Origin: Methylobacterium sp. NMS14P
GTDB lineage: Bacteria > Pseudomonadota > Alphaproteobacteria > Rhizobiales > Beijerinckiaceae
DNA: 64,000 nt
NCBI RefSeq assembly: GCF_028583545.1
Contig: NZ_CP087106.1
Span: forward strand, 1,240,001-1,304,000
Direction: 5' to 3'
The translations under genes were made by a program, and so were the position numbers. This document shows positions 8,929-17,494 of this stretch, piece by piece (positions within the stretch are counted from its first letter, which is position 1; each line of letters starts with the position of its first letter). The notes under the pieces were generated by a model. The model was not told where the DNA came from, did no database searches, and worked only from the letters and a program-made list of their open reading frames with translations.

Positions 8929-10770
8929 TCACGCGGCCGGCGGATGGGCCAGAAAATCGGCGATCGCCGCCACGAACTTGTCGCCGTAGGCCTCGCGCTT
9001 GCGCTCGCCGACGCCGTGCACGGTGCGGAGCGCCCAGAGGTCGACGGGCTTCTGGCGGGCCATCTCGATCAGGGTGCGGTCCGGGAAGACCATGAAGGCC
9101 GCGATCCCCTCGGCCCGGGCCAGCGTGGCGCGCAGGCCCCGCAGGTGCTGGAACAGCGCCTCGTCGGCCTCCGAGAGGGCGATCTCGCCGTCCTCGCGGG
9201 CGGCGGGCCGGCGGCGCTCGCGGGATTCGGCCTTCGGCTCCGGATCGGGACGGAGCTGGACCGGCTCCCGGCCGAACAGGATCGCCTCGCCCTTCTCGGT
9301 CATGGACAGGCCGCCGTAGCCGTCGGCGTTCTCGGCGATCGCCCCGGCCGCGAAGAGCTGGCGCAGGATCGCCCGCCAGGCCGCCACCGGCTTGTCCGCC
9401 CCGACCCCGAAGGTCTTGAGGCTCGCGTGGCCGTTGCGGCGGATCTGGTCGCTCTCCTTCCCGTGGACCACGTCGCAGACATAGGCCGCGCCGAAGCGCT
9501 GGCCGGTGCGCACGATCGCCGAGAGGATCTTCTGGGCCGGGACGGTCCCGTCCACGAGGGTCACGCCCCCGCGGCACAGGTCGCAGCGGCCGCAGGGCTC
9601 GCTCGCCTCGCCGAAATAGGCGAGCAGCGACTGGCGGCGGCAGGTGGCGCCCTCGCACAGGGTGATCATCGCCTCGAGCTTGCGCCGCTCGACCCGGCGG
9701 CGGTCGTCCGAGATCTCCTTCTCGTCGATCTGGCGGCGGCGGAGCGCCATGTCGTCGAGCCCGTAGAGGGTCAGGGTGTCGGCCGGCAGCCCGTCGCGGC
9801 CGGCGCGGCCGATCTCCTGGTAGTAGCCCTCGACGTTGTTGGGCATGTCGGCGTGGCAGACGAAGCGCACGTCCGGCTTGTTGATGCCCATGCCGAACGC
9901 GACGGTGGCGGTCATCACCACCCCGTCCTCCTGCAGGAACCGGTCCTGGTTCGCCATCCGCGTCGCCTGGTCGAGGCCGGCATGGTAGGGCAGGGCGTCG
10001 AAGCCGTCCTTCCGGAGGGTCTCGGCGAGCTGCTCGGTGCGCTTGCGCGACGAGCAGTAGATGATCCCGCTCTCCGCCCTTCGGTGCTTCAGGAACCGCT
10101 CGATCTGCCGGGCCGGGTTGTCCTTGGGCTGGAAGGTCAGCCGGATGTTCGGCCGGTCGAAGGAGTGGACGAAGATCCGCGGGGGCCGGTCCTGCGGGAA
10201 CAGCCGCTCGGCGATCTCGGCGCGGGTCGCGGCGTCGGCGGTGGCGGTGAGCGCCAGGGTCTGGACGTTGCCCAGCGCCGTCCGGGCGCGGGCGATCTCC
10301 CGGTACTCGGGGCGGAAATCGTGTCCCCACTGCGAGACGCAGTGGGCCTCATCGACGGCCAGCCGCCGGACGCCGGCCCCGCGCAGGGCGTCCATGCAGC
10401 CGTCCATCAGCAGGCGCTCGGGGGAGACGAACAGCAGCCGCAGGTCGCCGGAGCGCAGGGCGCGCCAGGTCTCGCGGGACTCCGACTCGGCCACCGTCGA
10501 GTTGAGGGTCGCGGCGCGGATGCCGACGCTGCGCATCTGCTGGACCTGATCGTGCATCAGCGCGATCAGCGGCGAGACCACCACGGTGAGCCCCGGATCG
10601 ACGAGCGCCGGGAGCTGGTAGGTCATCGACTTGCCCGATCCCGTGGGCATCACGGCGAACACGTCGGTCCCGTCGAGCACCGCGCCGATCACCTCGTCCT
10701 GGCCGGGGCGGAAATCCTCGTAGCCGAACGTCTTCTTCAGCGCGGCGCGGGCCTCGTCGAGGCGGGTCAT
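8929..10770 (-). CDS. recQ: ATP-dependent DNA helicase RecQ
   Basis: A 613-residue 3'-5' helicase of recombination and replication-fork repair. Walker A is at about residues 42-48 (PTGSGKS), the DEAH box appears as VDEAHCVSQWGHDFRPEY, and motifs IV-VI include VATVAFGMGINKPDVR and QEIGRAGRDG. The Zn-binding subdomain CEGATCRRQ...CGRCDLC keeps all four Cys. A winged-helix region follows, and a C-terminal HRDC domain covers about residues 530-610 (ALFQHLRGLRATLARAEG ... LRTVHGVGERKREAYG). It diverges from vapBC; the 83-bp gap holds the vapBC operator. Confidence 0.96.
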   Translation of the reverse strand: MTRLDEARAALKKTFGYEDFRPGQDEVIGAVLDGTDVFAVMPTGSGKSMTYQLPALVDPGLTVVVSPLIALMHDQVQQMRSVGIRAATLNSTVAESESRETWRALRSGDLRLLFVSPERLLMDGCMDALRGAGVRRLAVDEAHCVSQWGHDFRPEYREIARARTALGNVQTLALTATADAATRAEIAERLFPQDRPPRIFVHSFDRPNIRLTFQPKDNPARQIERFLKHRRAESGIIYCSSRKRTEQLAETLRKDGFDALPYHAGLDQATRMANQDRFLQEDGVVMTATVAFGMGINKPDVRFVCHADMPNNVEGYYQEIGRAGRDGLPADTLTLYGLDDMALRRRQIDEKEISDDRRRVERRKLEAMITLCEGATCRRQSLLAYFGEASEPCGRCDLCRGGVTLVDGTVPAQKILSAIVRTGQRFGAAYVCDVVHGKESDQIRRNGHASLKTFGVGADKPVAAWRAILRQLFAAGAIAENADGYGGLSMTEKGEAILFGREPVQLRPDPEPKAESRERRRPAAREDGEIALSEADEALFQHLRGLRATLARAEGIAAFMVFPDRTLIEMARQKPVDLWALRTVHGVGERKREAYGDKFVAAIADFLAHPPAA

Positions 10771-10813
10771 CGGGATCCTTGATCGGGGTTCTGGCCGCCC
10801 TTGCGGCAGGGGT

Positions 10814-10843
10814 GTGTAGACACCAGCCTCCCGGTGTCTACAC
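10814..10843. promoter_or_regulatory. Inverted-repeat operator upstream of vapBC
   Basis: Two perfect 11-bp arms, GTGTAGACACC (10814-10824) and GGTGTCTACAC (10833-10843), are separated by 8 bp, 10 bp before the vapB start. VapB antitoxins bind such palindromes and autorepress, so this is the probable VapBC operator. It also lies upstream of divergent recQ, which might be affected. Confidence 0.75.
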
Positions 10844-10853
10844 GGGGGCCGCC

Positions 10854-11093
10854 ATGCCGCTCAACATCCGCAGCGAAGAGGTGAATCAGCTGGCCGAGAA
10901 GCTGGCATCGCGGGCCGGCGTGAGCAAGACCGAGGCGGTGCGACTCGCGCTCGCGAACGAGCTGGCGCGGCGGGACGCGGAGCGCGAGACCTTCCTGGAG
11001 AGGGTCACGCAGATCCAGGAAAGGCTGGCGTCCTACCCGTCAACGGGCCTCCAGGCAGACAAGGCGTTCTACGACAGCCTGAACGACGAGTGA
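10854..11093 (+). CDS. vapB: VapB-type antitoxin
   Basis: A 79-residue protein beginning MPLNIRSEEVNQLAEKLASRAGVSKTEAVRLAL, the ribbon-helix-helix pattern of the PSK/VapB antitoxin group, with a charged C-terminal tail for toxin neutralisation. ATG 10854 was chosen because the operator ends 10 bp before it; a longer in-frame start at 10779 would place the operator inside the coding region. Its TGA overlaps the toxin ATG, giving translational coupling. It forms with the next gene a type II toxin-antitoxin module. Confidence 0.88.
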   Translation: MPLNIRSEEVNQLAEKLASRAGVSKTEAVRLALANELARRDAERETFLERVTQIQERLASYPSTGLQADKAFYDSLNDE

Positions 11094-11494
11094 TGTTCGT
11101 CGACGCGTCCGCCATCGTGGCGATCGTCACCGGCGAGCCAGGACATCGTACGCTGCTGGATCGGTTGCGCGACGGTTCCGTGCGGCTCACGAGCGGCGTC
11201 GCCGTCTACGAGGCGGTGCTCGCCATCGCTTGGCTCCAGGCCGTCCCGCCCGAGGTCGCTCGAGAGATCGTGGACGATTTCCTGGACGCCGCCGGCGTCA
11301 CACGGGTCCCGATCGCCGAAGCGGAGGCGCGCCTCGCCGTCATGGCCCACGCCCGCTACGGCAAGGGCCGCCACCCGGCGCGCCTGAACCTCGGCGACTG
11401 CTTCGCCTATGCCTTCGCGCGGGTGCACGGCGTGCCGCTGCTCTACGTCGGCGACGAATTCCCGCAGACCGACATCCGCTCGGCCCTCGGCTGA
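11093..11494 (+). CDS. vapC: PIN-domain ribonuclease toxin VapC
   Basis: A 133-residue PIN nuclease. The acidic metal-binding residues are in place: D4 (MFVDASAIVAI), E40 (VAVYEAVLAI), D102 (NLGDCFAYAFAR) and D121 (LYVGDEF). VapC toxins cleave tRNA or rRNA and are held inactive by VapB. The ATG at 11093 overlaps the vapB TGA; a GTG one codon earlier is also possible. All catalytic residues are present, so the toxin is probably active. Repeat copy 4 follows. Confidence 0.92.
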   Translation: MFVDASAIVAIVTGEPGHRTLLDRLRDGSVRLTSGVAVYEAVLAIAWLQAVPPEVAREIVDDFLDAAGVTRVPIAEAEARLAVMAHARYGKGRHPARLNLGDCFAYAFARVHGVPLLYVGDEFPQTDIRSALG

Positions 11495-11524
11495 CCGCCC
11501 GCTCACATCTGATGTCGGCACCCT

Positions 11525-11615
11525 CGTCCTCGCGAGCGGAGCGAAGCAATCCAGTGGCGCCGCGTCCACCGAGGTCGCGCCGCCCTGGGTCACTTCGCTG
11601 CGCGCGTGACGACGG
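11525..11615. repeat. Intergenic inverted-repeat element, family A, copy 4 (degenerate)
   Basis: Left arm CGCGAGCGGAGCGAAGCAAT matches the family well; the right arm has diverged (GGTCACTTCGCTGCGCGCG). It lies between the convergent vapC and denD stops. Confidence 0.75.
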
Positions 11616-11626
11616 CGAGCGGGGCC

Positions 11627-12604
11627 TCAGCCGCCGTGGAACTCGGCCACGTGCTGGGCCACGATCGCGTCGAAGGACGCGTCCGCCCGGAAGCCCAGGG
11701 CGAGCGCGGCCTCCGGCTCGAACGCCTCCGGCCAGGAGCCGACGATCCGCGCGATCGTGGCGTCGGGCGCGCGCCGGATCAGCGCCACGGCCCTGTCGCC
11801 CGCCGCGCGGCGCAAGGCCTCGATCTCCTCCGCCACCGTCGCCGAGACGCCCGGCATGGTCAGGCTGATCCGCGGGCCGATCGCCGCGAGGTCGAGCCCG
11901 GCCGCGTGCGTGAGGAAGCCCACCGCCGCGGCGGGGCTGGCGAACCAGTGCCGGACCGTGTCGGGCACCGGCAGGATCGCCTCCTGGCTGGCCAGCGGCT
12001 CGCGGATGATCCCCGAGAAGAATCCCGAGGCCGCCTTGTTGGGCTTGCCCGGCCGCACGCAGATCGTCGGCAGGCGCAGGCCGATCCCGTCGAGGAAGCC
12101 GCGGCGCGCGTAGTCGGCGAGCATCAGCTCGCCCATGGCCTTCTGGACCCCGTACGAGGAGGCCGGGCGCAGGATGTGGTCGTCCGGGATGACCTTGGGG
12201 AAGGGCGGCCCGAACACCGCGAGGGAGGAGGTGAAGACGAGCTTCGGCCGGTAGCCGTCCGCCGCATTGGCCGCGCGGATCGCGTCGAGGAGCAGGCGGG
12301 TACCGTCGAGGTTGACCCGGTAGCCGAGCTCGAGGTTGGCCTCGGCCTCGCCCGAGACCACGGCGGCGAGGTGGAAGATCACCCCCGGCCGCTCGGCGAT
12401 GGCGGCCTCGGAGGCGCCCGGCGCCGTGAGGTCGGCGGCCTCGGTCCGCACCGGCCCGGAGAAGCCCTCGGGCGCTGCGGGGGGGACCACGTCGAGGAGG
12501 GTGAGGGCGGTGAGCGGCTGCCCGCCGACCCGGCCATCCCTCACCAGGGCGTCCACGAGGCGGCGGCCGATCATGCCGGCGGCGCCGAGAATCAGGGCGT
12601 GCAT
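11627..12604 (-). CDS. denD: D-erythronate dehydrogenase (SDR family)
   Basis: A 325-residue extended short-chain dehydrogenase. NAD-binding GAAGMIG is at residues 8-14, the substrate-loop Ser/Thr is in LVFTSSLAVFG, and the catalytic YxxxK is in SSYGVQKAMGELM. Resemblance to DenD rests on the LRLPTICVRPGKPNKAASGFFSGIIREPL segment and above all on its cluster. DenD oxidises D-erythronate to 3-oxo-tetronate, feeding the same intermediate as LtnD plus OtnI. It is the last gene of the minus-strand operon, 26 nt after otnK. A neighbouring activity on another four-carbon acid cannot be excluded. Confidence 0.88.
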   Translation of the reverse strand: MHALILGAAGMIGRRLVDALVRDGRVGGQPLTALTLLDVVPPAAPEGFSGPVRTEAADLTAPGASEAAIAERPGVIFHLAAVVSGEAEANLELGYRVNLDGTRLLLDAIRAANAADGYRPKLVFTSSLAVFGPPFPKVIPDDHILRPASSYGVQKAMGELMLADYARRGFLDGIGLRLPTICVRPGKPNKAASGFFSGIIREPLASQEAILPVPDTVRHWFASPAAAVGFLTHAAGLDLAAIGPRISLTMPGVSATVAEEIEALRRAAGDRAVALIRRAPDATIARIVGSWPEAFEPEAALALGFRADASFDAIVAQHVAEFHGG

Positions 12605-12630
12605 GGAGAACCTCCCGTCGGGTTGTGGCG

Positions 12631-13905
12631 TCAGGCCATCATGTCGAGGGCGCGGCCGAAGAAGTCGGCGCCGCCGAAATTGCCGGATTTCAGCGCGAGC
12701 AGCATCGGCTCGGGCCGGCCCGCCGTGCGCAGCACCGGCACGCCCGCGGCGATCTCCGGTCCGAGCAGGAAGGCGGTCAGCCCCAGCCGGTCGACCACTG
12801 CGCCGGAGGTCTCGCCGCCAGCGACCACGAGCCGGCGGACCCCGCGGGCGACGAGGCCCTCGGCGATCGCCGCCAGCGCCGCCTCGATGGCGTGGCCGGC
12901 CGCGTCGACCCCGTGCGCAGCCTGGAGCGCGCGCACCGCCTCGGGCGGGGCCGAGGTGGCGATCAGCACCGGGCCGGAGGGCATGCGCGCCTCCGCGAAG
13001 GCCAGGGCCTCGGCGACCAAGTCGTCGCCCGCGAGCAGCCGCGCCGGGTCGAGGCGCAGCACCGGCATGATCGCCTCCGCGGCGGCGACCTGCTGGAGGG
13101 TCGCCTGCGAGCAGCTGCCGGCGAGGCAGGCCGAGGCCCCGCCCACCGGCTCGCCCACGGCCGCGCCGGCGGCGTCCCGGGTGCCGCGCCCGTCGGCCAC
13201 CAGGGCCCGGGCGAGGCCGAGGCCGAGGCCGGACGCCCCCACCGAGAACTTGCGGTCGACGATCGCCCAGCCGAGCACCTCGAGGTCGCTGTCGAAGATC
13301 GCGTCCGCGATGGCGGCGCCCTTGCCCTCTTCGGCCAGGGCGTCGAGGCGGGCGGCCACGGCCTCCGCGCCCCGGGCGACCGTGGCGGTGTCGATCAGGC
13401 CGACCGGGCTGCCGCTCTGGCGCCCGAGCACGCGCACGAGGTTGGCGTCGCGCATCGGGTTGAGCGGGTGGTCCTTGAGCGGGCTCTCGTTCAGCGGCAC
13501 CGCGCCCACGAACAGGTTGCCCTGGTAGACGCTGCGCCCCGTCTCCGGGAACGCCGGCGTGACGAGGGCGACGGTCTCGCCCGCGTCGGCCCGCAGGGCG
13601 TCCATGACCGGGCCGATATTGCCCGCATCCGTGGAGTCGAAGGTCGAGCAGACCTTGAACATCACGTGGGCCGCGCCCCGGGCCCGCAGCCAGGCCTCCG
13701 CCTCGCGGGAGCGCGCCACGGCCTGGTCGGCGGGGATCGAGCGGCTCTTGAGGGCCACCACCACCGCGTCGGCCTCCGGCAGGGTCCGGCCCGCCTCAGG
13801 CACGCCGATGGTCTGGATCGTGCGCAGGCCCGCCTTGGTCAGCGTGTTGGCGAGGTCCGAGGCGCCCGTGTAGTCGTCGGCGACGCATCCCAGCGCGAGG
13901 CTCAT
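12631..13905 (-). CDS. otnK: 3-oxo-tetronate kinase (four-carbon acid sugar kinase family)
   Basis: A 424-residue kinase of the DUF1537 family. The N-terminal substrate domain begins LGCVADDYTGASDLANTLTKAGLRT, the family signature. The C-terminal nucleotide domain has VLIATSAPPEAV, RRLVVAGGETSGAVV and LALKSGNFGGADFF. OtnK phosphorylates 3-oxo-tetronate at the 4-hydroxyl before decarboxylation by OtnC. The start overlaps the otnI stop by 4 bp (ATGA), so the two are translationally coupled. All family motifs seem intact. Confidence 0.93.
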   Translation of the reverse strand: MSLALGCVADDYTGASDLANTLTKAGLRTIQTIGVPEAGRTLPEADAVVVALKSRSIPADQAVARSREAEAWLRARGAAHVMFKVCSTFDSTDAGNIGPVMDALRADAGETVALVTPAFPETGRSVYQGNLFVGAVPLNESPLKDHPLNPMRDANLVRVLGRQSGSPVGLIDTATVARGAEAVAARLDALAEEGKGAAIADAIFDSDLEVLGWAIVDRKFSVGASGLGLGLARALVADGRGTRDAAGAAVGEPVGGASACLAGSCSQATLQQVAAAEAIMPVLRLDPARLLAGDDLVAEALAFAEARMPSGPVLIATSAPPEAVRALQAAHGVDAAGHAIEAALAAIAEGLVARGVRRLVVAGGETSGAVVDRLGLTAFLLGPEIAAGVPVLRTAGRPEPMLLALKSGNFGGADFFGRALDMMA

Positions 13906-14684
13906 CGGGCGCTCCCCTTGTAGGCGGCGAGCCAGCCGAGGCCCGCGACGGTGTCGGCGGCCGGAATGTACTCGCAGCCGACGAAGCCGCGGTAGCCGAG
14001 CCGGTCCAGCTCGTCGAACAGGAAGAAGTCGGCCACCTCGCCGGTGCCGGGCTCGTGCCGCTCGGGCACGCTCGCGGTCTGGACGTGGCCGACGATCGGC
14101 ATCAGGGCGCGCAGCCGCGTCGTCACGTCGCCGTGCAGGATCTGGCAGTGGTAGAGGTCGAACTGCAGCTTCAGGTTCGGCAGGGCCAGCGCGCGGATCA
14201 GGTCGGCCGCCCGGCCGAAATCGTTGAGGAAATAGCCCGGCATGTTGCGGCCGTTGATCGGCTCCAGGACGAGGTCGAGGCCGGCCGGCGCCAGCCGCTC
14301 CGCCGTCCAGGTCACGGCCCGGCGGTAGGATTCGATCGCCTTCGGATCGTCCCATGGGGCGAGGCCCGCCATGAGGTGGAGCCGGCCGACGCCGGTCGCC
14401 TCGGCGTAGCGGAGCGCCGTGTCGACACCCGCCTTCAGCTCGTCGAACCGCTCGGGGAAGGCGGCGATCCCGCGCTCGCCCTTGGCGAAGTCGCCCGGCG
14501 GCAGGTTGAACAGGGCCTGGGTCAGGCCGTTCGCCCGGAGCCGCGCGCCGATGTCTTCCGGCGCATGCTCGTAGGGGAACAGGAACTCGACGGCGTCGAA
14601 CCCGGCCCGGGCCGCGGCCTCGAACCGGTCGAGGAACGGCACCTCGTTGAACATCAGGCTCAGGTTGGCGGCGAAGCGCGGCAT
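13902..14684 (-). CDS. otnI: 2-oxo-tetronate isomerase (hydroxypyruvate isomerase family)
   Basis: A 260-residue TIM-barrel protein of the AP-endonuclease-2/Hyi family. It begins MPRFAANLSLMFNEVPFLDRFEAAARAGFDAVEFLFPYEH, characteristic of Hyi/OtnI, and has LVLEPINGRNMPGYFL and QFDLYHCQILHGDVTT with the metal-binding Glu and His residues. In this cluster the role is to convert 2-oxo-tetronate, the product of LtnD, to 3-oxo-tetronate, the substrate of OtnK. It lies 13 nt after ltnD and overlaps otnK by 4 bp. Sequence alone would also allow hydroxypyruvate isomerase; the context decides. Confidence 0.92.
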   Translation of the reverse strand: MPRFAANLSLMFNEVPFLDRFEAAARAGFDAVEFLFPYEHAPEDIGARLRANGLTQALFNLPPGDFAKGERGIAAFPERFDELKAGVDTALRYAEATGVGRLHLMAGLAPWDDPKAIESYRRAVTWTAERLAPAGLDLVLEPINGRNMPGYFLNDFGRAADLIRALALPNLKLQFDLYHCQILHGDVTTRLRALMPIVGHVQTASVPERHEPGTGEVADFFLFDELDRLGYRGFVGCEYIPAADTVAGLGWLAAYKGSAR

Positions 14685-14697
14685 GGTTCTTGCTCCC

Positions 14698-15606
14698 TCA
14701 AGCCTGGCCCGGGAGCTTGGCTCCCGAGACCTGCGCGTAGAGCCGCGCCACGGAGGCGTCGTCGTCCCGGCCCATGCCGGCGCCGGACGCCATCAGGAAC
14801 ATCTGCAGGGCCGCCGCCGCCACCGGGACCGGGCACTTCTCGGCCCGGGCCATGTCCTGCACGATGCCGAGATCCTTGACGAAGATGTCGACCGCGCTCT
14901 TCGGGCTGTAGTCGGCATCGAGGATGTGCGGCACCCGGTTCTCGAACATCCACGAATTGCCGGCCGACTTGGTGATCACCTCGTAGACGCGCCGGAGGTC
15001 GAGCCCCTGCTTGGCCGCGAAGGCCATCGCCTCGGCGGCGGCGGCGATGTGCACGCCCGCGAGCAGCTGGTTGATCATCTTGAAGGCCGCGCCCTGGCCG
15101 GCCGCGTCGCCGAGCTCGTAGAGCGTGCCCGCCATGGCATCGAGGGCGGGCCGCGCCTTCGCGAAGGCCGCCGCCGAGCCCGAGGCCAGGAAGGTGAGCC
15201 CGCCATCCGCCGCGCGGGCCGCGCCGCCGCTCATCGGGGCGTCGAGGTAGTGGCGGCCGGTGGCCTCCAGCCGCGCCGCCAGCGCCCGGGCGACGGCGGG
15301 GTCCATGGTGGCGGAGGAGACGAACACCGCGCCCGCGGGCATCGCGGCGGCGGCGCCGTCCTCGCCGAACAGCACCGCCTCGGTCTGGGCGGCGTTGACC
15401 ACCACGCTCACCACCACGTCGGCGTCCCGCGCCGCCTCGGCCGGGTTCGCGGCGCCCCGGCCACCGGCCGCCTCAAAGCGGGCGACCGCCTCCGGGTTCA
15501 CGTCGCAGGCGGCCACGGAAAAACCCGCCCGGAGGAGCGAGCCGGCCATGCCGGAGCCCATGGAGCCCAGGCCGATCACCGCGGCGCGGTGTGTTGCGTT
15601 GGTCAT
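14698..15606 (-). CDS. ltnD: L-threonate dehydrogenase (beta-hydroxyacid dehydrogenase family)
   Basis: A 302-residue protein of the 3-hydroxyisobutyrate dehydrogenase family. The NAD motif GLGSMGSGMA is at residues 12-21, the substrate signature appears as DAPMSGGAARAADG and the catalytic Lys lies in GQGAAFKMINQLLAG. LtnD oxidises L-threonate at C2 to 2-oxo-tetronate. Gene context (OtnI, OtnK, OtnC) supports threonate over tartronate semialdehyde. It follows the transporter gene after a 178-bp gap that holds a REPIN-like repeat pair, so its expression may be set partly by that structure. Confidence 0.9.
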   Translation of the reverse strand: MTNATHRAAVIGLGSMGSGMAGSLLRAGFSVAACDVNPEAVARFEAAGGRGAANPAEAARDADVVVSVVVNAAQTEAVLFGEDGAAAAMPAGAVFVSSATMDPAVARALAARLEATGRHYLDAPMSGGAARAADGGLTFLASGSAAAFAKARPALDAMAGTLYELGDAAGQGAAFKMINQLLAGVHIAAAAEAMAFAAKQGLDLRRVYEVITKSAGNSWMFENRVPHILDADYSPKSAVDIFVKDLGIVQDMARAEKCPVPVAAAALQMFLMASGAGMGRDDDASVARLYAQVSGAKLPGQA

Positions 15607-15666
15607 CGGGGGCGGCTCCTGCGTGAAGGGGAGGGCGCCTCTGCATCACCGCGTGAGGCGCGGGTC

Positions 15667-15762
15667 CCCTCTCCCGTGCGGGAGAGGGACAGGGTGATTG
15701 TCGAGAACGTTCCGGAGAGGTCGCATCCCTCACCCCAACCCTCTCCCGCACGGGAGAGAGGG
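15667..15762. repeat. REPIN-like pair of 22-bp palindromes (family B)
   Basis: Two palindromes with core CTCTCCCGTGCGGGAGAG lie at 15667-15688 and 15739-15762, the second as the reverse complement. They sit between the transporter gene and ltnD, inside one operon, where a stem-loop in the mRNA could alter stability of the two parts. Confidence 0.85.
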
Positions 15763-15784
15763 CAGGTCGCGCCCGGATCAGAGG

Positions 15785-17107
15785 TCAGCGGTTGACCATC
15801 CGGGCGGGCGTCACGAACACGCAGACCGAGCCGACCACCAGCATCGCGGCCAGCGCGTAGAGGCCCGTGGCGGTGCTGCCGGTGGCGTCGCGGAGCGCCC
15901 CGATCACGTACGGGCTGACGAAGCCCGCGAGGTTGCCCACCGAGTTGATCAGCGCGATGCCGGCCGCCGCGCCCGCGCCGCTGAGGAACGCCGTGGGCAG
16001 CGACCAGAACAGGGGCGAGCAGGTCAGCACGCCGGCCGCCGCCACCGAGAGCGCCGCGACGGCGAGCGTCGTCGAGCCGGCATTGGCCGAGACCACGAAG
16101 CCGGCGGCGCCGATCAGCGCCGGGATGATCAGGTGCCAGCGGCGCTCGCGCATCCGGTCGGCGGAGAGGCCCAGCAGGACCATCACGATCGCCGCGCAGA
16201 CGAACGGGATCGCGCTGATCAGGCCGATGTTGAAGTTGCCCTGCACGCCCGACGCCTTGACGATCGTCGGCATCCAGAAGGTCAGCCCGTACTGGCCGGT
16301 GACGAACGCGAAGTAGATCAGGCTCATGAACCACACGCGGCCGTTGCGGAACACGGTGGCGATAGAGTGCGGGCTCGACTCCTTGCCCTGGTTGTCGGCC
16401 GCGATGTCGTGCTCGAGGAGCTGCTTCTCGGACTCGGTCAGCCACTTGGCCTCGGCGGGGCGGTTGTCGAGGTAGAGGAACACCGCGAGGCCGATCAGCA
16501 CCGCCGGCACCGCCTCGATCAGGAACATCCACTGCCAGCCCGACAGGCCGTGGGCGCCGTTGAACGCGTCCATGATCCAGCCGGAGAGCGGGTTGCCGAA
16601 GATGCCGGAGATCGGGATCGCCGCCATGAACACCGCGATCACCTTGGCCCGGCGATGGGCCGGGAACCACGAGGTCGTGTAGAGGATGACGCCCGGGTAG
16701 AACCCGGCCTCGGCGAGACCGAGGAGGAAGCGCATCCCGTAGAAGCTCCACTCGGAGTTCACGAACAGGAACGCGCCGGAGATCACCCCCCAGGTGATCA
16801 TGATCCGGGCGATCCACACGCGGGCGCCGACCCGGTGCAGGATCACGTTCGAGGGCACCTCGAACAGGAAGTAGCCGAGGAAGAAGATGCCGGCGCCGAG
16901 GCCGTAGACCGTCTCGGAGAACTTCAGCTCCTGGGACATCTGGAGCTTGGCGAAGCCGACATTCACCCGGTCGAGATACGCCACCACGTAGCAGAGCATC
17001 AGGAACGGCACGAGGCGCCAGAACACCTTCGCGTAGGTGCGGTCGGCGAAGGATTTCTGGTCCGCGGCTGCGGAGGCGCTCCCCAGCGGAGCGGCTTGGA
17101 CCGGCAT
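15785..17107 (-). CDS. MFS transporter of the anion:cation symporter group, probable threonate/erythronate uptake
   Basis: A 440-residue inner-membrane protein with about 12 hydrophobic helices. The loop-2 motif follows the YLDRVNVGFAKLQM segment typical of the ACS/GudP/TUB3 group that imports sugar acids and dicarboxylates. A charged central loop (about residues 200-240) carries AEAKWLTESEKQLLEHDI. The start at 17107 has AGGGAG at correct distance on the minus strand; the longer frame (from 17146) adds an unlikely Arg-rich leader. It is the first gene of the catabolic operon and its promoter overlaps a palindromic operator. Substrate assignment is inference from the cluster. Confidence 0.9.
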   Translation of the reverse strand: MPVQAAPLGSASAAADQKSFADRTYAKVFWRLVPFLMLCYVVAYLDRVNVGFAKLQMSQELKFSETVYGLGAGIFFLGYFLFEVPSNVILHRVGARVWIARIMITWGVISGAFLFVNSEWSFYGMRFLLGLAEAGFYPGVILYTTSWFPAHRRAKVIAVFMAAIPISGIFGNPLSGWIMDAFNGAHGLSGWQWMFLIEAVPAVLIGLAVFLYLDNRPAEAKWLTESEKQLLEHDIAADNQGKESSPHSIATVFRNGRVWFMSLIYFAFVTGQYGLTFWMPTIVKASGVQGNFNIGLISAIPFVCAAIVMVLLGLSADRMRERRWHLIIPALIGAAGFVVSANAGSTTLAVAALSVAAAGVLTCSPLFWSLPTAFLSGAGAAAGIALINSVGNLAGFVSPYVIGALRDATGSTATGLYALAAMLVVGSVCVFVTPARMVNR

Positions 17108-17182
17108 GGCGTACTCCCTGGTCCGGGCCGCACGGCCGCCGGACATTCGTCTTCACCGCTCGTCGGGCGGCGCTGGAGCGGT

Positions 17183-17211
17183 GCCATATCGCCTTTTGGC
17201 AGCGCTGCCAA
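17183..17211 (-). promoter_or_regulatory. Transporter promoter overlapping a LacI-type operator
   Basis: On the minus strand TTGGCA (17211-17206) and TATGGC (17188-17183) are separated by 17 nt, a plausible -35/-10 pair. The -35 lies inside a 16-bp perfect palindrome TTGGCAGCGCTGCCAA (17196-17211) whose central CG is typical of LacI-family operators. The regulator gene is divergent. Binding would block the promoter, so induction by the substrate or a pathway intermediate is the expected mode. Confidence 0.65.
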
Positions 17212-17281
17212 TCCGGTTGTGCGGAATAATGCAGGCGGCTATGTCGGTGAGGCGCGATGACGATGACGGGCGCGACGGGCT

Positions 17282-17420
17282 CCCTCTCCCGTGCAGGAGA
17301 GGGTCGGGGTGAGGGACCAGACGCTTCAGGACGGTGCACGTCATCGACGCGCATGCTGACCCAGCCTCTTCCGGAGCGGTCGTACCCCTCACCCTGACCC
17401 TCTCCCGCACGGGAGAGGGG
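17282..17420. repeat. REPIN-like pair of 22-bp palindromes (family B)
   Basis: Palindromes at 17282-17303 (one mismatch) and 17398-17419 are inverted, with a 94-bp middle. The segment after the first (GGGTGAGGGACCAGACGCTTC) also occurs in the copy at 46861. It lies between operator and regulator gene. Confidence 0.85.
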
Positions 17421-17494
17421 ACCCGCGCCTACCCGGATCCGTCCGGCTCAATGGCGACGTCATCGCAAGAAAACCGCGCCGGGAGAGCGGGGCC

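Noticed and set aside
6603..9095. Long plus-strand frame opposite purL
   Set aside because: Antisense to a clear purL; no motifs and highly biased composition.
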